A DNA stretch of 64,000 bases from Amycolatopsis sp. 2-15 (lineage in GTDB: Bacteria; Actinomycetota; Actinomycetes; Mycobacteriales; Pseudonocardiaceae). The stretch spans positions 754,001 through 818,000 of the forward strand of contig NZ_CP127294.1 of NCBI RefSeq assembly GCF_030285625.1, given 5' to 3'. Below are positions 21,620 through 29,550 of the stretch, piece after piece. The position numbers and the translations under genes were made by a program. The stretch's first letter is position 1; every line of letters begins with the position of its first letter. The notes beneath the pieces were generated by a model that was not told the origin of the DNA, made no database searches, and saw nothing but the letters and a program-made list of their open reading frames with translations.

Positions 21620-22609
21620 CTACGGGTTCTCCGGCGAGATGTTCTGCCCGCCGACGCCCCCGCTTTCCGAGGACTCGTTGGACTCGTTGCGCGGGCTACC
21701 GCCGCCGCTGCCGGGGTCGTTGCCCGTGACATCGGTGGGCGTGGTGGACGGCGGCGGCGTGACGGTGGTGGTGTCCGGCGGCGGCGGAGGCGGCGGCGGC
21801 TGGGTGACGCTGCTCGTGTCCGGCGGGTTGGTGCTGCCGCTGCCGGTGCCGGGCAGGGACGTCGGCTGGCCGCTCGACTGCTGCGACGCCGTGTTGGCCG
21901 GGTTGTTGACCGGCGGCGGCGTGGACGGGTTGTTCGACGAGTTCTGGCCCCCCGTGGTGGGGGTGACCGGGCCACCGAGCTGGGCGGCGAGCTGGCGGTG
22001 CTGCTCGAGCAGCTGGTCGCGGTTCTCGTCGTCGGTGACCTGGTTCAAGGCGGCCTGCGCGTCGTCGAGGGCTTTGCGGGCGTCGGCGAGGCGGTTGTCG
22101 GCCAGGGCGAGGTTGGCCTTCTCGAGGTCGAGCTTCGCCGCGGCGGCGGCTTCGACCGAGTGGGCGTGGTCGGTGTAGAGGACCTTGGTCAGGCCCCACA
22201 GCGTGTCGCCGGGCTGGGCGTCGCGGGCGGCGAGGCCGGTGCCGGCGAACGCGATGGCCACCGCGGCGCACGCGGCGGCGACCGGCACCAGGATGCGGCG
22301 CCGGCGGCTGCGGTCGGCGCGTTTGCGAGCCAGCGAAGCCGTCTTCACGGTGGTGACGGCGGTGTCGACGTCGACCAGCTCGGCCAGCGGCTCGCTGTCG
22401 ATGTCGCGGCGCCAGGCCAGCAGCAGCGCGTTGAGCTCCTGGTCGCCGAGCCCGTCGGCGATGGCCGGGTCCGTGCCTCCGAGCGCGTCGAGCAGTGCGT
22501 CGTCGGCCTGGATGGCCGTGAGGTCACCGTCGGCTTCCGGGTCGTAGGCCGTCATGCCGCTCGTGAACGCGGACGGCGACAGGTCACGATCGTCGTCGTG
22601 ATCGGTCAC
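21620..22609 (-). CDS. rsdA: Anti-sigma-D factor RsdA
   Basis: A 329-residue single-pass membrane protein. The cytoplasmic N terminus (about residues 1-100) has DQELNALLLAWRRDIDSEPLAELV, the sigma-D-binding region of RsdA. A membrane helix (about 104-128, LVPVAAACAAVAIAFAG) is followed by an extracellular helix and a long Pro/Ser/Thr/Asn-rich tail with an eight-proline run. The GTG start directly abuts the sigD stop, so the two are translationally coupled. RsdA holds SigD inactive at the membrane; release is by degradation in mycobacteria. Confidence 0.9.
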   Translation of the reverse strand: MTDHDDDRDLSPSAFTSGMTAYDPEADGDLTAIQADDALLDALGGTDPAIADGLGDQELNALLLAWRRDIDSEPLAELVDVDTAVTTVKTASLARKRADRSRRRRILVPVAAACAAVAIAFAGTGLAARDAQPGDTLWGLTKVLYTDHAHSVEAAAAAKLDLEKANLALADNRLADARKALDDAQAALNQVTDDENRDQLLEQHRQLAAQLGGPVTPTTGGQNSSNNPSTPPPVNNPANTASQQSSGQPTSLPGTGSGSTNPPDTSSVTQPPPPPPPPDTTTVTPPPSTTPTDVTGNDPGSGGGSPRNESNESSESGGVGGQNISPENP

Positions 22610-23191
22610 TCAGATCACCTCCTCGGCGGCGAGCACCTTACGCAGGCGAGCAAGCGCTCGGTGCTGGGCCACTCGAACGGCACCCGGGGTCGACCCGACG
22701 GCCTCCGCGGTCTCTTCCGCCGACAAGCCCACCACGACACGCAGCACGACGATCTCGCGCTGTTTGTCGGGGAGCACCTGCAGCAGCTGTGCCATCCGCT
22801 CGTTCAGCTCACCCTGCAACGCGCGCTGTTCCGGGCCGACCCCGACCTCGACCTCGTCGGGGACCTCGGCCACTGGTTCAGCCCGGTTGCGGGCCGCCGC
22901 GCGGTGCGCGTCGGCCACCTTGTGCTGGGCGATCCCGTAGACGAAAGCCAGGAACGGGCGGCCCTGTTCACGGTACGAAGGCAATGCCGTGAGCACCGCG
23001 AGACACACCTCCTGCGCAACATCGTCTGCCGAAGCGAACGAACGCTCCTGCCTGCCAACCCGAGCACGGCAATACCGCACTACCAGGGGGCGGATGGCCG
23101 CCAGTAGCCGGTCCACCGCCTGAGGATCTCCCTCTACGGCAGCGGCGACCGGCTCATCCAGTCCATCCCCCACATTGGCCATCGCAGACAA
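22610..23191 (-). CDS. sigD: RNA polymerase sigma factor SigD (ECF type)
   Basis: A 193-residue ECF sigma factor. Region 2 has DDVAQEVCLAVLTALPSYREQGRPFLAFVYGIA and region 4 has LPDKQREIVVLRVVVGLSAEETAEAVG followed by GAVRVAQHRALARLRKVL. It is the SigD/ShbA subfamily by neighbours: rsdA immediately downstream and the bldM-like and whiB genes upstream. Met1 or Met4 could start it. Confidence 0.92.
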   Translation of the reverse strand: MSAMANVGDGLDEPVAAAVEGDPQAVDRLLAAIRPLVVRYCRARVGRQERSFASADDVAQEVCLAVLTALPSYREQGRPFLAFVYGIAQHKVADAHRAAARNRAEPVAEVPDEVEVGVGPEQRALQGELNERMAQLLQVLPDKQREIVVLRVVVGLSAEETAEAVGSTPGAVRVAQHRALARLRKVLAAEEVI

Positions 23192-23524
23192 CAGTCCCAG
23201 TGTTACGTGTAGGCGTGCAAAGAATCCGGCGCGTGGTCATCGTTTCCCGCCCGCCGGTGACAGTTACCGTACCGTCGGCGACCTCTCCGACAACCGCCAG
23301 AGGTGGTCACCGGCGAGCCGCGTCGTGGACCCGGCCGCACCGCACACGTCGATCAGAGGACCAACGAGCGGCTGACCTGCGGGATACGGCTTGCTGCCCG
23401 GGAGGGTGGCGCCGGCTGGGAGCCTGCCCGAGCGGTGGGGACGAAGGCGACGAACGTGACAGGTGACACATCTGATATCGATGCCACAGGTCCTGGCCGG
23501 AGAGCCGGGACCGAGGACACAGGT
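23192..23524. other. Intergenic region upstream of sigD, no gene seen
   Basis: About 330 bp between the sigD start and the bldM-like terminator. No reading frame has a recognisable domain. It should hold the sigD-rsdA promoter; no clear -35/-10 pair could be chosen by eye. Confidence 0.5.
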
Positions 23525-23552
23525 ACGGGCCAGGGCGGCAACCCTGGCCCGT
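23525..23552. terminator. Hairpin terminator after the bldM-like gene
   Basis: ACGGGCCAGGG (23525-23535) pairs perfectly with CCCTGGCCCGT (23542-23552) around a 6-nt loop, about 65 bp past the stop. Confidence 0.75.
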
Positions 23553-23615
23553 CGTCACCGTGGCGTCAGAACGGACAACCTGTCACGCGGAGCGTGGTTT
23601 GGCGGTTATGCGGCT

Positions 23616-24212
23616 TCAGGAAACGAGGCCACGGCGGAAACCGTGGGCCACGGCCTGGGCGCGGTCGCGGACGCCGAGCTTGCGGAACAGCCGCCGCGCG
23701 TGCGTCTTCACCGTGTCCTCGGACAGGTACAGCTCACGGCCGATCTGGCCGTTGCTCTTGCCCTGGCTCATGCCGCGCAGCACCTGCAGCTCGCGCTCGG
23801 TGAGCTGCACGCCGGGGTCCGACGGCTGGCGCGGCGCCGGCACGGAGGTGCTGGCGAGCGTGTGGGCCAGTGCGGCGACCAGCTCGGGGCGCGAGGCGTC
23901 CCAGCGGAGGTAGCCACGGGCACCGCCGGCGATGGCGGCGGCGATGCTGCCGGCGTCGTCGGGGGCACCGAAGACGATGACGTTCGCCTGGGGGTTCGCG
24001 GAGACGAGCCGCCGCGTGGCTTCGACGCCCGTCGGGACCGCGCGCTGCGTCCCGACCAGCACGACGTCGACCGGCTGACGGGTGTACCGGGCCAGCAGCT
24101 CGTCACCGTGCGCTACGCAGTCGATGCGACTGACCCCTGGGACCGCGGACATCACACGGGTGAGCCCTTCGCGGACACTGCGTCGGTCGTCGCAGATCAA
24201 GACCGTCGTCAC
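23616..24212 (-). CDS. bldM: BldM-like orphan response regulator
   Basis: A 198-residue NarL/FixJ-family protein. The receiver starts MTTVLICDDRRSVREGL, keeping the acidic pair D8-D9, but the phosphoacceptor position reads VVLVGTQ: Gly54 replaces Asp. The C-terminal LuxR helix-turn-helix (LTERELQVLRGMSQGKSNGQIGREL...SEDTVKTHARRLFRKLG) is intact and closely resembles Streptomyces BldM. No kinase gene is adjacent. The position between sigD and whiB3/whiD matches bldM in Streptomyces. The symbol is by homology and synteny; control by phosphorylation is excluded by the missing Asp. Confidence 0.82.
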   Translation of the reverse strand: MTTVLICDDRRSVREGLTRVMSAVPGVSRIDCVAHGDELLARYTRQPVDVVLVGTQRAVPTGVEATRRLVSANPQANVIVFGAPDDAGSIAAAIAGGARGYLRWDASRPELVAALAHTLASTSVPAPRQPSDPGVQLTERELQVLRGMSQGKSNGQIGRELYLSEDTVKTHARRLFRKLGVRDRAQAVAHGFRRGLVS

Positions 24213-24343
24213 GGGGTTTCCTTCCTGCAGCCGGGTGACATTCCACTTCCCCTATCGGACGCTTTAGCCCGAACCTTGACACGATCCGGTGGCTTTTTTT
24301 GAAGTTTCTTAGCCCGGATGCCGGAACGGCGTTTCCAGAGGGC

Positions 24344-25201
24344 TCAACCGGGCTCCCGAGGTACCCACGGTGAATCCTCTGCGATCCGCATCACGCAAGG
24401 ATCTGCGTGTCGTAACACTGCGTGCAACACTTCGCGGCTTCTGAATCGATACTTCTCGGCGTGTCCGGGGTCCAGATCGGCCGCCACGCGTGTCGCCACC
24501 CAAATAAGTGAATAGAGTTCGTATTTCTCGGCGGTCATGGCGGCATTTGTGACGACGTCGAGTGCAGTAGCGCGTTGGTCCGGTTCCCCGGCCGTCGCGA
24601 GTGCGACTCCGAGCACGATGTCGGATTTGACGACGTGCCGGCGCGAGCCGCGCACTCGCGCAGCTTCCGCAGCTCGCCGCGCAGGCGCGAGCGCTTCCCG
24701 CGGACGGCCGGCGGCGAGCGCGATCTCGGCGCCGACCCAGCCGCCGCGGACGGTCGCGCGCCAGCGGTCGTCGGCCTCCGCCGCGCCGGCGGCCAGGCGC
24801 CGGGCGGCGGCGAGCCGGCCCAGGGCGAGGTTGTCGGCGGCCAGGCCGAGCAGGGCATCGGCTTGCGCGCCGGCCGCGTCGAGGCCGTCCGGGTCCGTCT
24901 GCCCGCCGGCACCGTCCAGGGCCACCAGCGCCTCCCCGTCCAGCGCCCGCGCGGCGACGTGCCCGCCGAGCTGACGCCGGTGCGACGCCAGTGTGGTCGC
25001 GGCCAGTGAGGCCACCACGGGGTCGGCGCCCCGGCGCAGATCGGCCAGCGCCGTGGCCGCGGCGGCGTAGCGGCCCTGGGCGCCGAGCACGACGGCGGCC
25101 AGCAGCCGCTGCCGGGGCGCGGCGGAGCGCGGCGCGGTGACGGGCACCGGCGGCGGCACGAGATCGCCGAACGCGAGCTCGGCGAGGAAGCTTCGGGGCA
25201 C
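24344..25201 (-). CDS. Conserved actinobacterial helical-repeat protein of the sigD-whiB3 locus
   Basis: A 285-residue Ala/Leu/Arg-rich protein made of repeated helical pairs (for example LLAAVVLGAQGRYAAAATALADL, LLGLAADNLALGRLAAARRLA), resembling TPR repeats, and ending DPCVMRIAEDSPWVPREPG. A protein of this kind lies in the same place in mycobacteria. It starts 9 bp after the MerR gene stop on the same strand. Function unknown; a protein-protein interaction role is inferred. Confidence 0.7.
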   Translation of the reverse strand: MPRSFLAELAFGDLVPPPVPVTAPRSAAPRQRLLAAVVLGAQGRYAAAATALADLRRGADPVVASLAATTLASHRRQLGGHVAARALDGEALVALDGAGGQTDPDGLDAAGAQADALLGLAADNLALGRLAAARRLAAGAAEADDRWRATVRGGWVGAEIALAAGRPREALAPARRAAEAARVRGSRRHVVKSDIVLGVALATAGEPDQRATALDVVTNAAMTAEKYELYSLIWVATRVAADLDPGHAEKYRFRSREVLHAVLRHADPCVMRIAEDSPWVPREPG

Positions 25202-25210
25202 GGGACCTTT

Positions 25211-26197
25211 CTAGCGCCCCGCCCCGACAAGAACGTGCTCGACGCGGCCCGCGGCGGCCGGCAGGTCGGCGAGCAGCTCGACCTTGTCGGGCAGCGTGGC
25301 GACGTCCCAGCCGGGCCCGCACGCGAACAGCCGGCTGCGCTGGCGGCCGCGGGACACGCGCGCGAACAGCCGCGGGTCCGCCACCGCACGCCGGTGCGCC
25401 CACAGCACCACCGCGGCGGGCGCGCTGCGTCGCACGGCCACCGCCAGGACCTCCGCGGGCAGCGGCACGCCGAACAGCTGCGCGCCGATCCGCCGCCCGG
25501 CCAGGGCGGCCGCGAGCGCGTAGACGGGCATGGTGTCGCGTTCCTCCGGCACGCAGGCGAGCAGCACCGGACGCAGGTTGCGGGGCACGTCGAGGACGGG
25601 CGTCGCGCGCACGAGCGCCGCGTAGACGCATTCGGCCAGCAGGTACTCGACCTCGGCGCCTGCGCTGACCCCGCGCCAGCGCGCGCCGAGCGCCGTGAGC
25701 ACCGGCTCGACCACCCCCGCCCACGCGGCGAGCACGCCGAGCTCGTCGAGGGCCTCGGCGAGCATGCGCTGCACGGCGCCGACGTCCATGGCCAGCGCGG
25801 CCGTGCTCAGGCGGCGGGCCAGGCGCGACGGGACCTCACCGTCGGCCGGCGCGGCGTGCGCCGGCGTCGCGGGTTCGTCGGCGGGCGGGACGATCTCCGT
25901 GCGCGGCATCTGCTGCAGCGCGTAGCGGGCGGCCTCGGCCGTCGAGGCGCCGCGGAGGAGGGCGCGCTGCATGAGCTCGAGGCGGTCGATGTCGGAGCTG
26001 CCGTAGCGGCGGTGCCTGCCGTCGGTGTGCCGGCTGGGGCCCAGCCCGTAGCGGCGGTCCCAGGTACGGAGGGTCGACGGGGCGACCCCGAGCCGGCGAG
26101 CGACCGAGGCCACCGGCAGGGTGGGTTCTCCTTCACGCGCTCCGGATCCCACCCGGCCAATATCCAGGCCCGCGACAGTCACGGCAACCGGAGCCAA
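25211..26197 (-). CDS. MerR-family regulator with degenerate B12-binding-type domain
   Basis: Up to 328 residues. An N-terminal MerR helix-turn-helix (LPVASVARRLGVAPSTLRTWDRRYGLGPS, then GRHRRYGSSDIDRLELM) is followed by a helical cap with WRGVSAGAEVEYLLAECV and a Rossmann-like domain (PVLLACVPEERDTMPVYALAAAL), as in CarH-type photoreceptors. The cobalamin-ligand His of the usual ExHxxG motif is replaced (EERDTMP), so B12 binding is unlikely. The start could be TTG 26197 or GTG 26152. It is divergent from whiB. Confidence 0.8.
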   Translation of the reverse strand: MAPVAVTVAGLDIGRVGSGAREGEPTLPVASVARRLGVAPSTLRTWDRRYGLGPSRHTDGRHRRYGSSDIDRLELMQRALLRGASTAEAARYALQQMPRTEIVPPADEPATPAHAAPADGEVPSRLARRLSTAALAMDVGAVQRMLAEALDELGVLAAWAGVVEPVLTALGARWRGVSAGAEVEYLLAECVYAALVRATPVLDVPRNLRPVLLACVPEERDTMPVYALAAALAGRRIGAQLFGVPLPAEVLAVAVRRSAPAAVVLWAHRRAVADPRLFARVSRGRQRSRLFACGPGWDVATLPDKVELLADLPAAAGRVEHVLVGAGR

Positions 26198-26360
26198 AAC
26201 CCCTGCTCACCATTCCGGGGGATGCCTAACGGCTGAATCATCCCGAAGCCCTTGAACAACTATTGGCGCGCTTCTAACGTTACCGCCGTTGCACCGAATG
26301 GAGTATCGGCACCACAGCAGAGCAGCTAATGGCATCGACCGGATGACGGAGGCGGTCAGG

Positions 26361-26663
26361 ATGGCAGACACGCGCAGGCTCCCCGGTCCCAACGCAGATA
26401 TGTGGGACTGGCAGCTGGAGGGGTCGTGTCGGGGGATGGACAGCGCGGCGTTCTTTCACCCGGACGGCGAGCGGGGGCCGGCTAGGGCGCGCCGCGAGGC
26501 CAGGGCGAAGGCGGTCTGCCTGGCCTGCCCAGTGCTGGACATGTGCCGGCGGCACGCACTGGCCGTGCACGAGCCCTACGGGATCTGGGGCGGACTGTCG
26601 GAGTCCGAGCGGGAGAACCTGATCAAGCAGGACAAACGAGCGCTGAGCATGTCCGGCGGCTGA
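26361..26663 (+). CDS. whiD: WhiB-family iron-sulfur transcription factor (WhiB3/WhiD type)
   Basis: A 100-residue Wbl protein. The four Fe-S cysteines are C23, C53, C56 and C62 (CxxCxxxxxC), followed by the turn YGIWGGLSESE and a basic tail. LPGPNADMWDWQL at the start marks the WhiB3/WhiD branch. The ATG at 26361 is chosen because GGAGG lies 8 bp upstream; an in-frame ATG at 26343 lacks one. WhiB3/WhiD binds a [4Fe-4S] cluster and partners the primary sigma factor in redox or sporulation control. Confidence 0.95.
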   Translation: MADTRRLPGPNADMWDWQLEGSCRGMDSAAFFHPDGERGPARARREARAKAVCLACPVLDMCRRHALAVHEPYGIWGGLSESERENLIKQDKRALSMSGG

Positions 26664-26669
26664 GCGCGC

Positions 26670-27326
26670 TCACGAACTCGCGACAGGGGCGGTGTCCACT
26701 TCGGACGCCGCCCCTGCCACGTTTTCCCGGTCCGTGCCGGGCCAGCACAGCATCGCCGCGTCGATGATCGCGGTGAGCCCGGCCAGGTCGACGCCGTCGC
26801 GGGCCTGCATCGAGAGGCCGAACAGGATCGTGGCGTAGTACGCGCCGAGCGCTTCGATGTCGACGGATTCGGCGAGATCACCCTCCTTGACGCCACGCCG
26901 CAGGCGGGCGCGGACCAGGTCACGCACCTCTTCGCGCTGCGCCCTGAGGTGAGCGCAGACGCCCCCGTTCGCGGGCGAGCAGTTCGTGGCGGCGAGCACG
27001 ACCATGCAGCCCGATGGGTGTGCGGGGTCCACGTACGAGCGGGCGTTGTCGCGAAGCATCGCCTCGATCGCCGCGCGCGCCGTCGACTCTTCGCGCAGCG
27101 CGCGGGGTGTGTGGCTGCCGTACGTCTCCCCGTAGCGCTCCACCGCTTCGCGGAACAGCGCCTCCTTGCCGCCGAAGGCCGCGTACAGGCTCGGCGGGTT
27201 GATGCCCATGGCGCCGGTCAGGTCGGCCAGCGACGTGCCCTCGTAGCCGCGCTCCCAGAACACGAACATCGCCTGGGTGAGGGCGTGCTCTCGGTCGAAG
27301 GCGCGGGGCCGGCCTCGCGGTGACAT
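26670..27326 (-). CDS. TetR-family repressor
   Basis: A 218-residue TetR protein. The N-terminal helix-turn-helix is GYEGTSLADLTGAMGINPPSLYAAFGGKEALF, and the ligand domain resembles the TetR_C group with SGCMVVLAATNCSP. It is divergent from the SDR gene, and the 92-bp gap between them carries an inverted and a direct repeat, so it probably controls that gene and itself. The stop lies 6 bp from the whiB stop. Confidence 0.88.
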   Translation of the reverse strand: MSPRGRPRAFDREHALTQAMFVFWERGYEGTSLADLTGAMGINPPSLYAAFGGKEALFREAVERYGETYGSHTPRALREESTARAAIEAMLRDNARSYVDPAHPSGCMVVLAATNCSPANGGVCAHLRAQREEVRDLVRARLRRGVKEGDLAESVDIEALGAYYATILFGLSMQARDGVDLAGLTAIIDAAMLCWPGTDRENVAGAASEVDTAPVASS

Positions 27327-27346
27327 GGACCACCTTCTTTAGTGAG

Positions 27347-27409
27347 CGATACAGAAAAACTTGACGAGCCCACGGTACAGGCTCTTTTATGTATCCATCG
27401 ATACAGAAA
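27347..27409. promoter_or_regulatory. Candidate TetR operators and SDR promoter
   Basis: CGATACAGAAA occurs twice in direct orientation (27347-27357 and 27399-27409). The second copy forms the perfect inverted repeat TGTATC-CATC-GATACA at 27390-27405. TTGACG (27361-27366) and TTTTAT (27385-27390), 18 bp apart, make a plausible SDR promoter, so a repressor on the inverted repeat would block the start region. Confidence 0.6.
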
Positions 27410-27418
27410 GGCTTTCAC

Positions 27419-28159
27419 ATGGGATCGCTTGACGGCAAGGTCGCACTGGTCACCGGCGGTAGCCGGGGCATCGGCGCGGCGATCGCGAAGCGGCTGGCCG
27501 AGGACGGCGCCGACGTCGCGATAACGTACGAACGCTCAGCGGACAAGGCGGCCAAGGTGGTCGCCGGGATCGAGGAGCTGGGCCGGCGCGGCCTCGCGTT
27601 GCAGGCCGACTCCGCGGACGCGGCGGCGGTGACCTCGGCCGTCGACCACGTCGCCGAGGAGCTCGGCGGGCTCGACATCCTGGTCAACAACGCCGGCATC
27701 TCCATCGCGGCGCCACTCGACGAGCTCTCGCTCGATGACATCGACCGCACGCTCGCCGTGAACGTGCGCGCCGTGCTCGTCGCCACGCAGGCGGCGCTGA
27801 AGCACCTCCCTCGCGGCGGCCGCGTGGTCTCGATCGGCAGCGACCTGGCCGAACGCGTGCCTTTCGCGGGCATGAGCCTGTACTCGGCGAGCAAGGCGGC
27901 GCTGATCGGCTTCACGCGCGGCCTGGCGCGCGACCTCGGGCCGCGGGGCATCACCGCCACCGTCGTCCACCCGGGCTCGACGAACACCGACATGAACCCG
28001 GCCGACGGTCCCGCTTCCGCCGCCCAGGTGCCGCACATCGCACTGGGCCACTACGCGGACGCGGCGGACGTCGCCGCGACCGTGTCCCACGTGGCGGGCC
28101 CGGACGGCCGCTACCTGACCGGCACCGCGATCACCGTCGACGGCGGCTTCACGGCGTAA
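27419..28159 (+). CDS. SDR-family oxidoreductase
   Basis: A 246-residue classical short-chain dehydrogenase. It has TGGSRGIG cofactor binding, NNAG, the Ser (VVSIGSDLAER) and the catalytic YSASK. The end ITVDGGFTA is family typical. ATG 27419 follows AAAGG. It is divergent from the TetR gene that likely represses it. A second, broken paralogue lies at 29551. The substrate is unknown. Confidence 0.92.
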   Translation: MGSLDGKVALVTGGSRGIGAAIAKRLAEDGADVAITYERSADKAAKVVAGIEELGRRGLALQADSADAAAVTSAVDHVAEELGGLDILVNNAGISIAAPLDELSLDDIDRTLAVNVRAVLVATQAALKHLPRGGRVVSIGSDLAERVPFAGMSLYSASKAALIGFTRGLARDLGPRGITATVVHPGSTNTDMNPADGPASAAQVPHIALGHYADAADVAATVSHVAGPDGRYLTGTAITVDGGFTA

Positions 28160-28679
28160 CCGGCCCGCGCCACCGGGGCCGCGCCGCCAGACCGGTCCAG
28201 AACCGGAGGGCGGCGCGGTCCGGCTCGAGACCCAGCTGCGTGGCAAGGTCGGACGCGGCGGCGGCGCCGTGGCGGGCGATACGGCTGCGGTTCTGCTCGA
28301 CCTGTTCGACCGCGAGCTACGAAAGACTCTCGGGGTCGCCCAGGTCACTGAAGGCGAGCTTGAGCCAGGCCACACTGCGGATCTCGGCCGGCTCGGCGCC
28401 GGGGCGGCTCAGCCACTGCCGCAACGCGCGGCGGCCGGCTCCAGTGACGTAATAGGTCTTGCGGCGGCGGCCGGAGCTCTCTTGGTCGCCTTCGAGCAGG
28501 CCTTGTTCCTGCAGCTGGCCGGAAATCGCGTACAGCTGCGCGTGCGGAATGGGCCAGTACTGCCCGATTGAGCGGCGCAACGCCTGCTTCACCGCGTACG
28601 GCGTGGTCACGCCGAGCTGGGCGACCATGCCGAGCATTACGTAGGCCGTGACGGACAGCTCTCGCGTTCCCGAAGTCAT
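28149..28679 (-). pseudogene. PadR-family regulator interrupted by an in-frame amber codon
   Basis: The PadR winged helix (AYVMLGMVAQLGVTTPYAVKQALRR, AQLYAISGQLQEQGLLEG, RRRKTYYVTGAGRRAL) is intact for 120 residues to DPESLS, then TAG at 28317-28319. In the same frame LAVEQVEQNRSRIARHG and LGLEPDRAALRFWTGLAAR follow until TGA at 28149-28151, which is the expected C-terminal dimerisation helix. One base change explains the break. The truncated 120-residue product may still bind DNA but would dimerise poorly. Confidence 0.8.
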
Positions 28680-28689
28680 CGGCGCCTCC

Positions 28690-28721
28690 AGTAGTCACAC
28701 TGAGACTACTCGACGACTACT
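28690..28721. promoter_or_regulatory. Candidate PadR operator
   Basis: AGTAGTC (28690-28696) and GACTACT (28704-28710) form a perfect 7-7-7 inverted repeat, and a third GACTACT follows at 28715-28721. It lies 11 bp upstream of the PadR start, the usual place for autoregulation. Confidence 0.5.
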
Positions 28722-29163
28722 GGACGACGCTGGGAAAACCGGCCGCCAGGATCTTCCCCACGCGATCGGCCAGGCCGCGGCGCCGGCTGACGGCGAGCTG
28801 CAGGCCGAGCGGCGCGACCGGCACGTCGTGGCCGCGCCAGCGCACGTGGTCGAGGCGGCCGGTGCGGCTCTGCTCGTGGGGTTCGCCCGTGTCGTGGACG
28901 CCGGCGATCCATTCGACGACACACCCCGCGAACGCCCGCCCGCCGCGGTCGGCGACCCAGCCCGTGAACTCGGAGACGGGCTCGACGAGCAGGTCTTCGA
29001 AGAGTTCGCCGGCGAGGTGGGCGTCGTCGACGGAGAAGTCGAGATCGCCGGGGTCGACGTCGATCCCGCGCACGGCCAGGGCGCCGGAGCCGTAGCGGAA
29101 CCAGCTCAGGCGGCTGCCTTCGACGCGGCTCAGGAAGACCTCCAGCGCGTCCTCCCACGGCAC
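28717..29163 (-). CDS. Nucleotidyltransferase-fold protein
   Basis: A 148-residue protein. The sequence FRYGSGALAVRG...GDLDFSVDD fits the nucleotidyltransferase signature (GS, then DhD about ten residues later), with a further Glu in CVVEWIAG as a possible third acidic residue. GTG at 29163 overlaps the upstream small gene by 34 bp. Related proteins are MNT-type antitoxins or antibiotic adenylyltransferases; which applies here is not clear. Confidence 0.55.
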   Translation of the reverse strand: MPWEDALEVFLSRVEGSRLSWFRYGSGALAVRGIDVDPGDLDFSVDDAHLAGELFEDLLVEPVSEFTGWVADRGGRAFAGCVVEWIAGVHDTGEPHEQSRTGRLDHVRWRGHDVPVAPLGLQLAVSRRRGLADRVGKILAAGFPSVVQ

Positions 29164-29387
29164 CGGGCGCGACGAGCGCTCTGCAGCAGCATTTCCTCGA
29201 GGTGACGCGCGAAGTTCGCGTGCGTGCGCCGGACGCCGCCGGTTGCGGACAGCCAGCGCACGAAGCAGTCGGTGCCCGCGGGGTCGAAACCCAAGTGAAC
29301 CAAGCGATCCCGATAGAGCTCGACGTTCGTACTGACCTCGCAGGCCGCACGGGCGCCGTCCAGGTGCAATGAGTTGTCGAGGTTCAC
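29130..29387 (-). CDS. Small protein of unknown function, coupled to the nucleotidyltransferase gene
   Basis: An 85-residue protein from GTG 29387, which follows AAGGA. It contains ELYRDRLVHLGFDPAGTDCFVRWL and RRTHANFARHLEEMLLQ, mostly helical. The last part is read in the frame next to the nucleotidyltransferase start, so this is either a two-gene overlap or a single gene with a frameshift near 29150. No family was recognised. Confidence 0.45.
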   Translation of the reverse strand: MNLDNSLHLDGARAACEVSTNVELYRDRLVHLGFDPAGTDCFVRWLSATGGVRRTHANFARHLEEMLLQSARRARCRGRTRWRSS

Positions 29388-29550
29388 GGCAGCTTCCTTG
29401 AGCGCGCGACAGGAGTGAAAATTTCCCACAGTATGGGCAACATCGGCACGGGCACTAGCGTGTTCGCCCTCGCTCGGCCCGACGTTCCTTGCCCCCGGGC
29501 GTCTTTCTCGTTTCAGATGGCCGTGGAGCGAAATCCGGGGAGGGGAAGAC

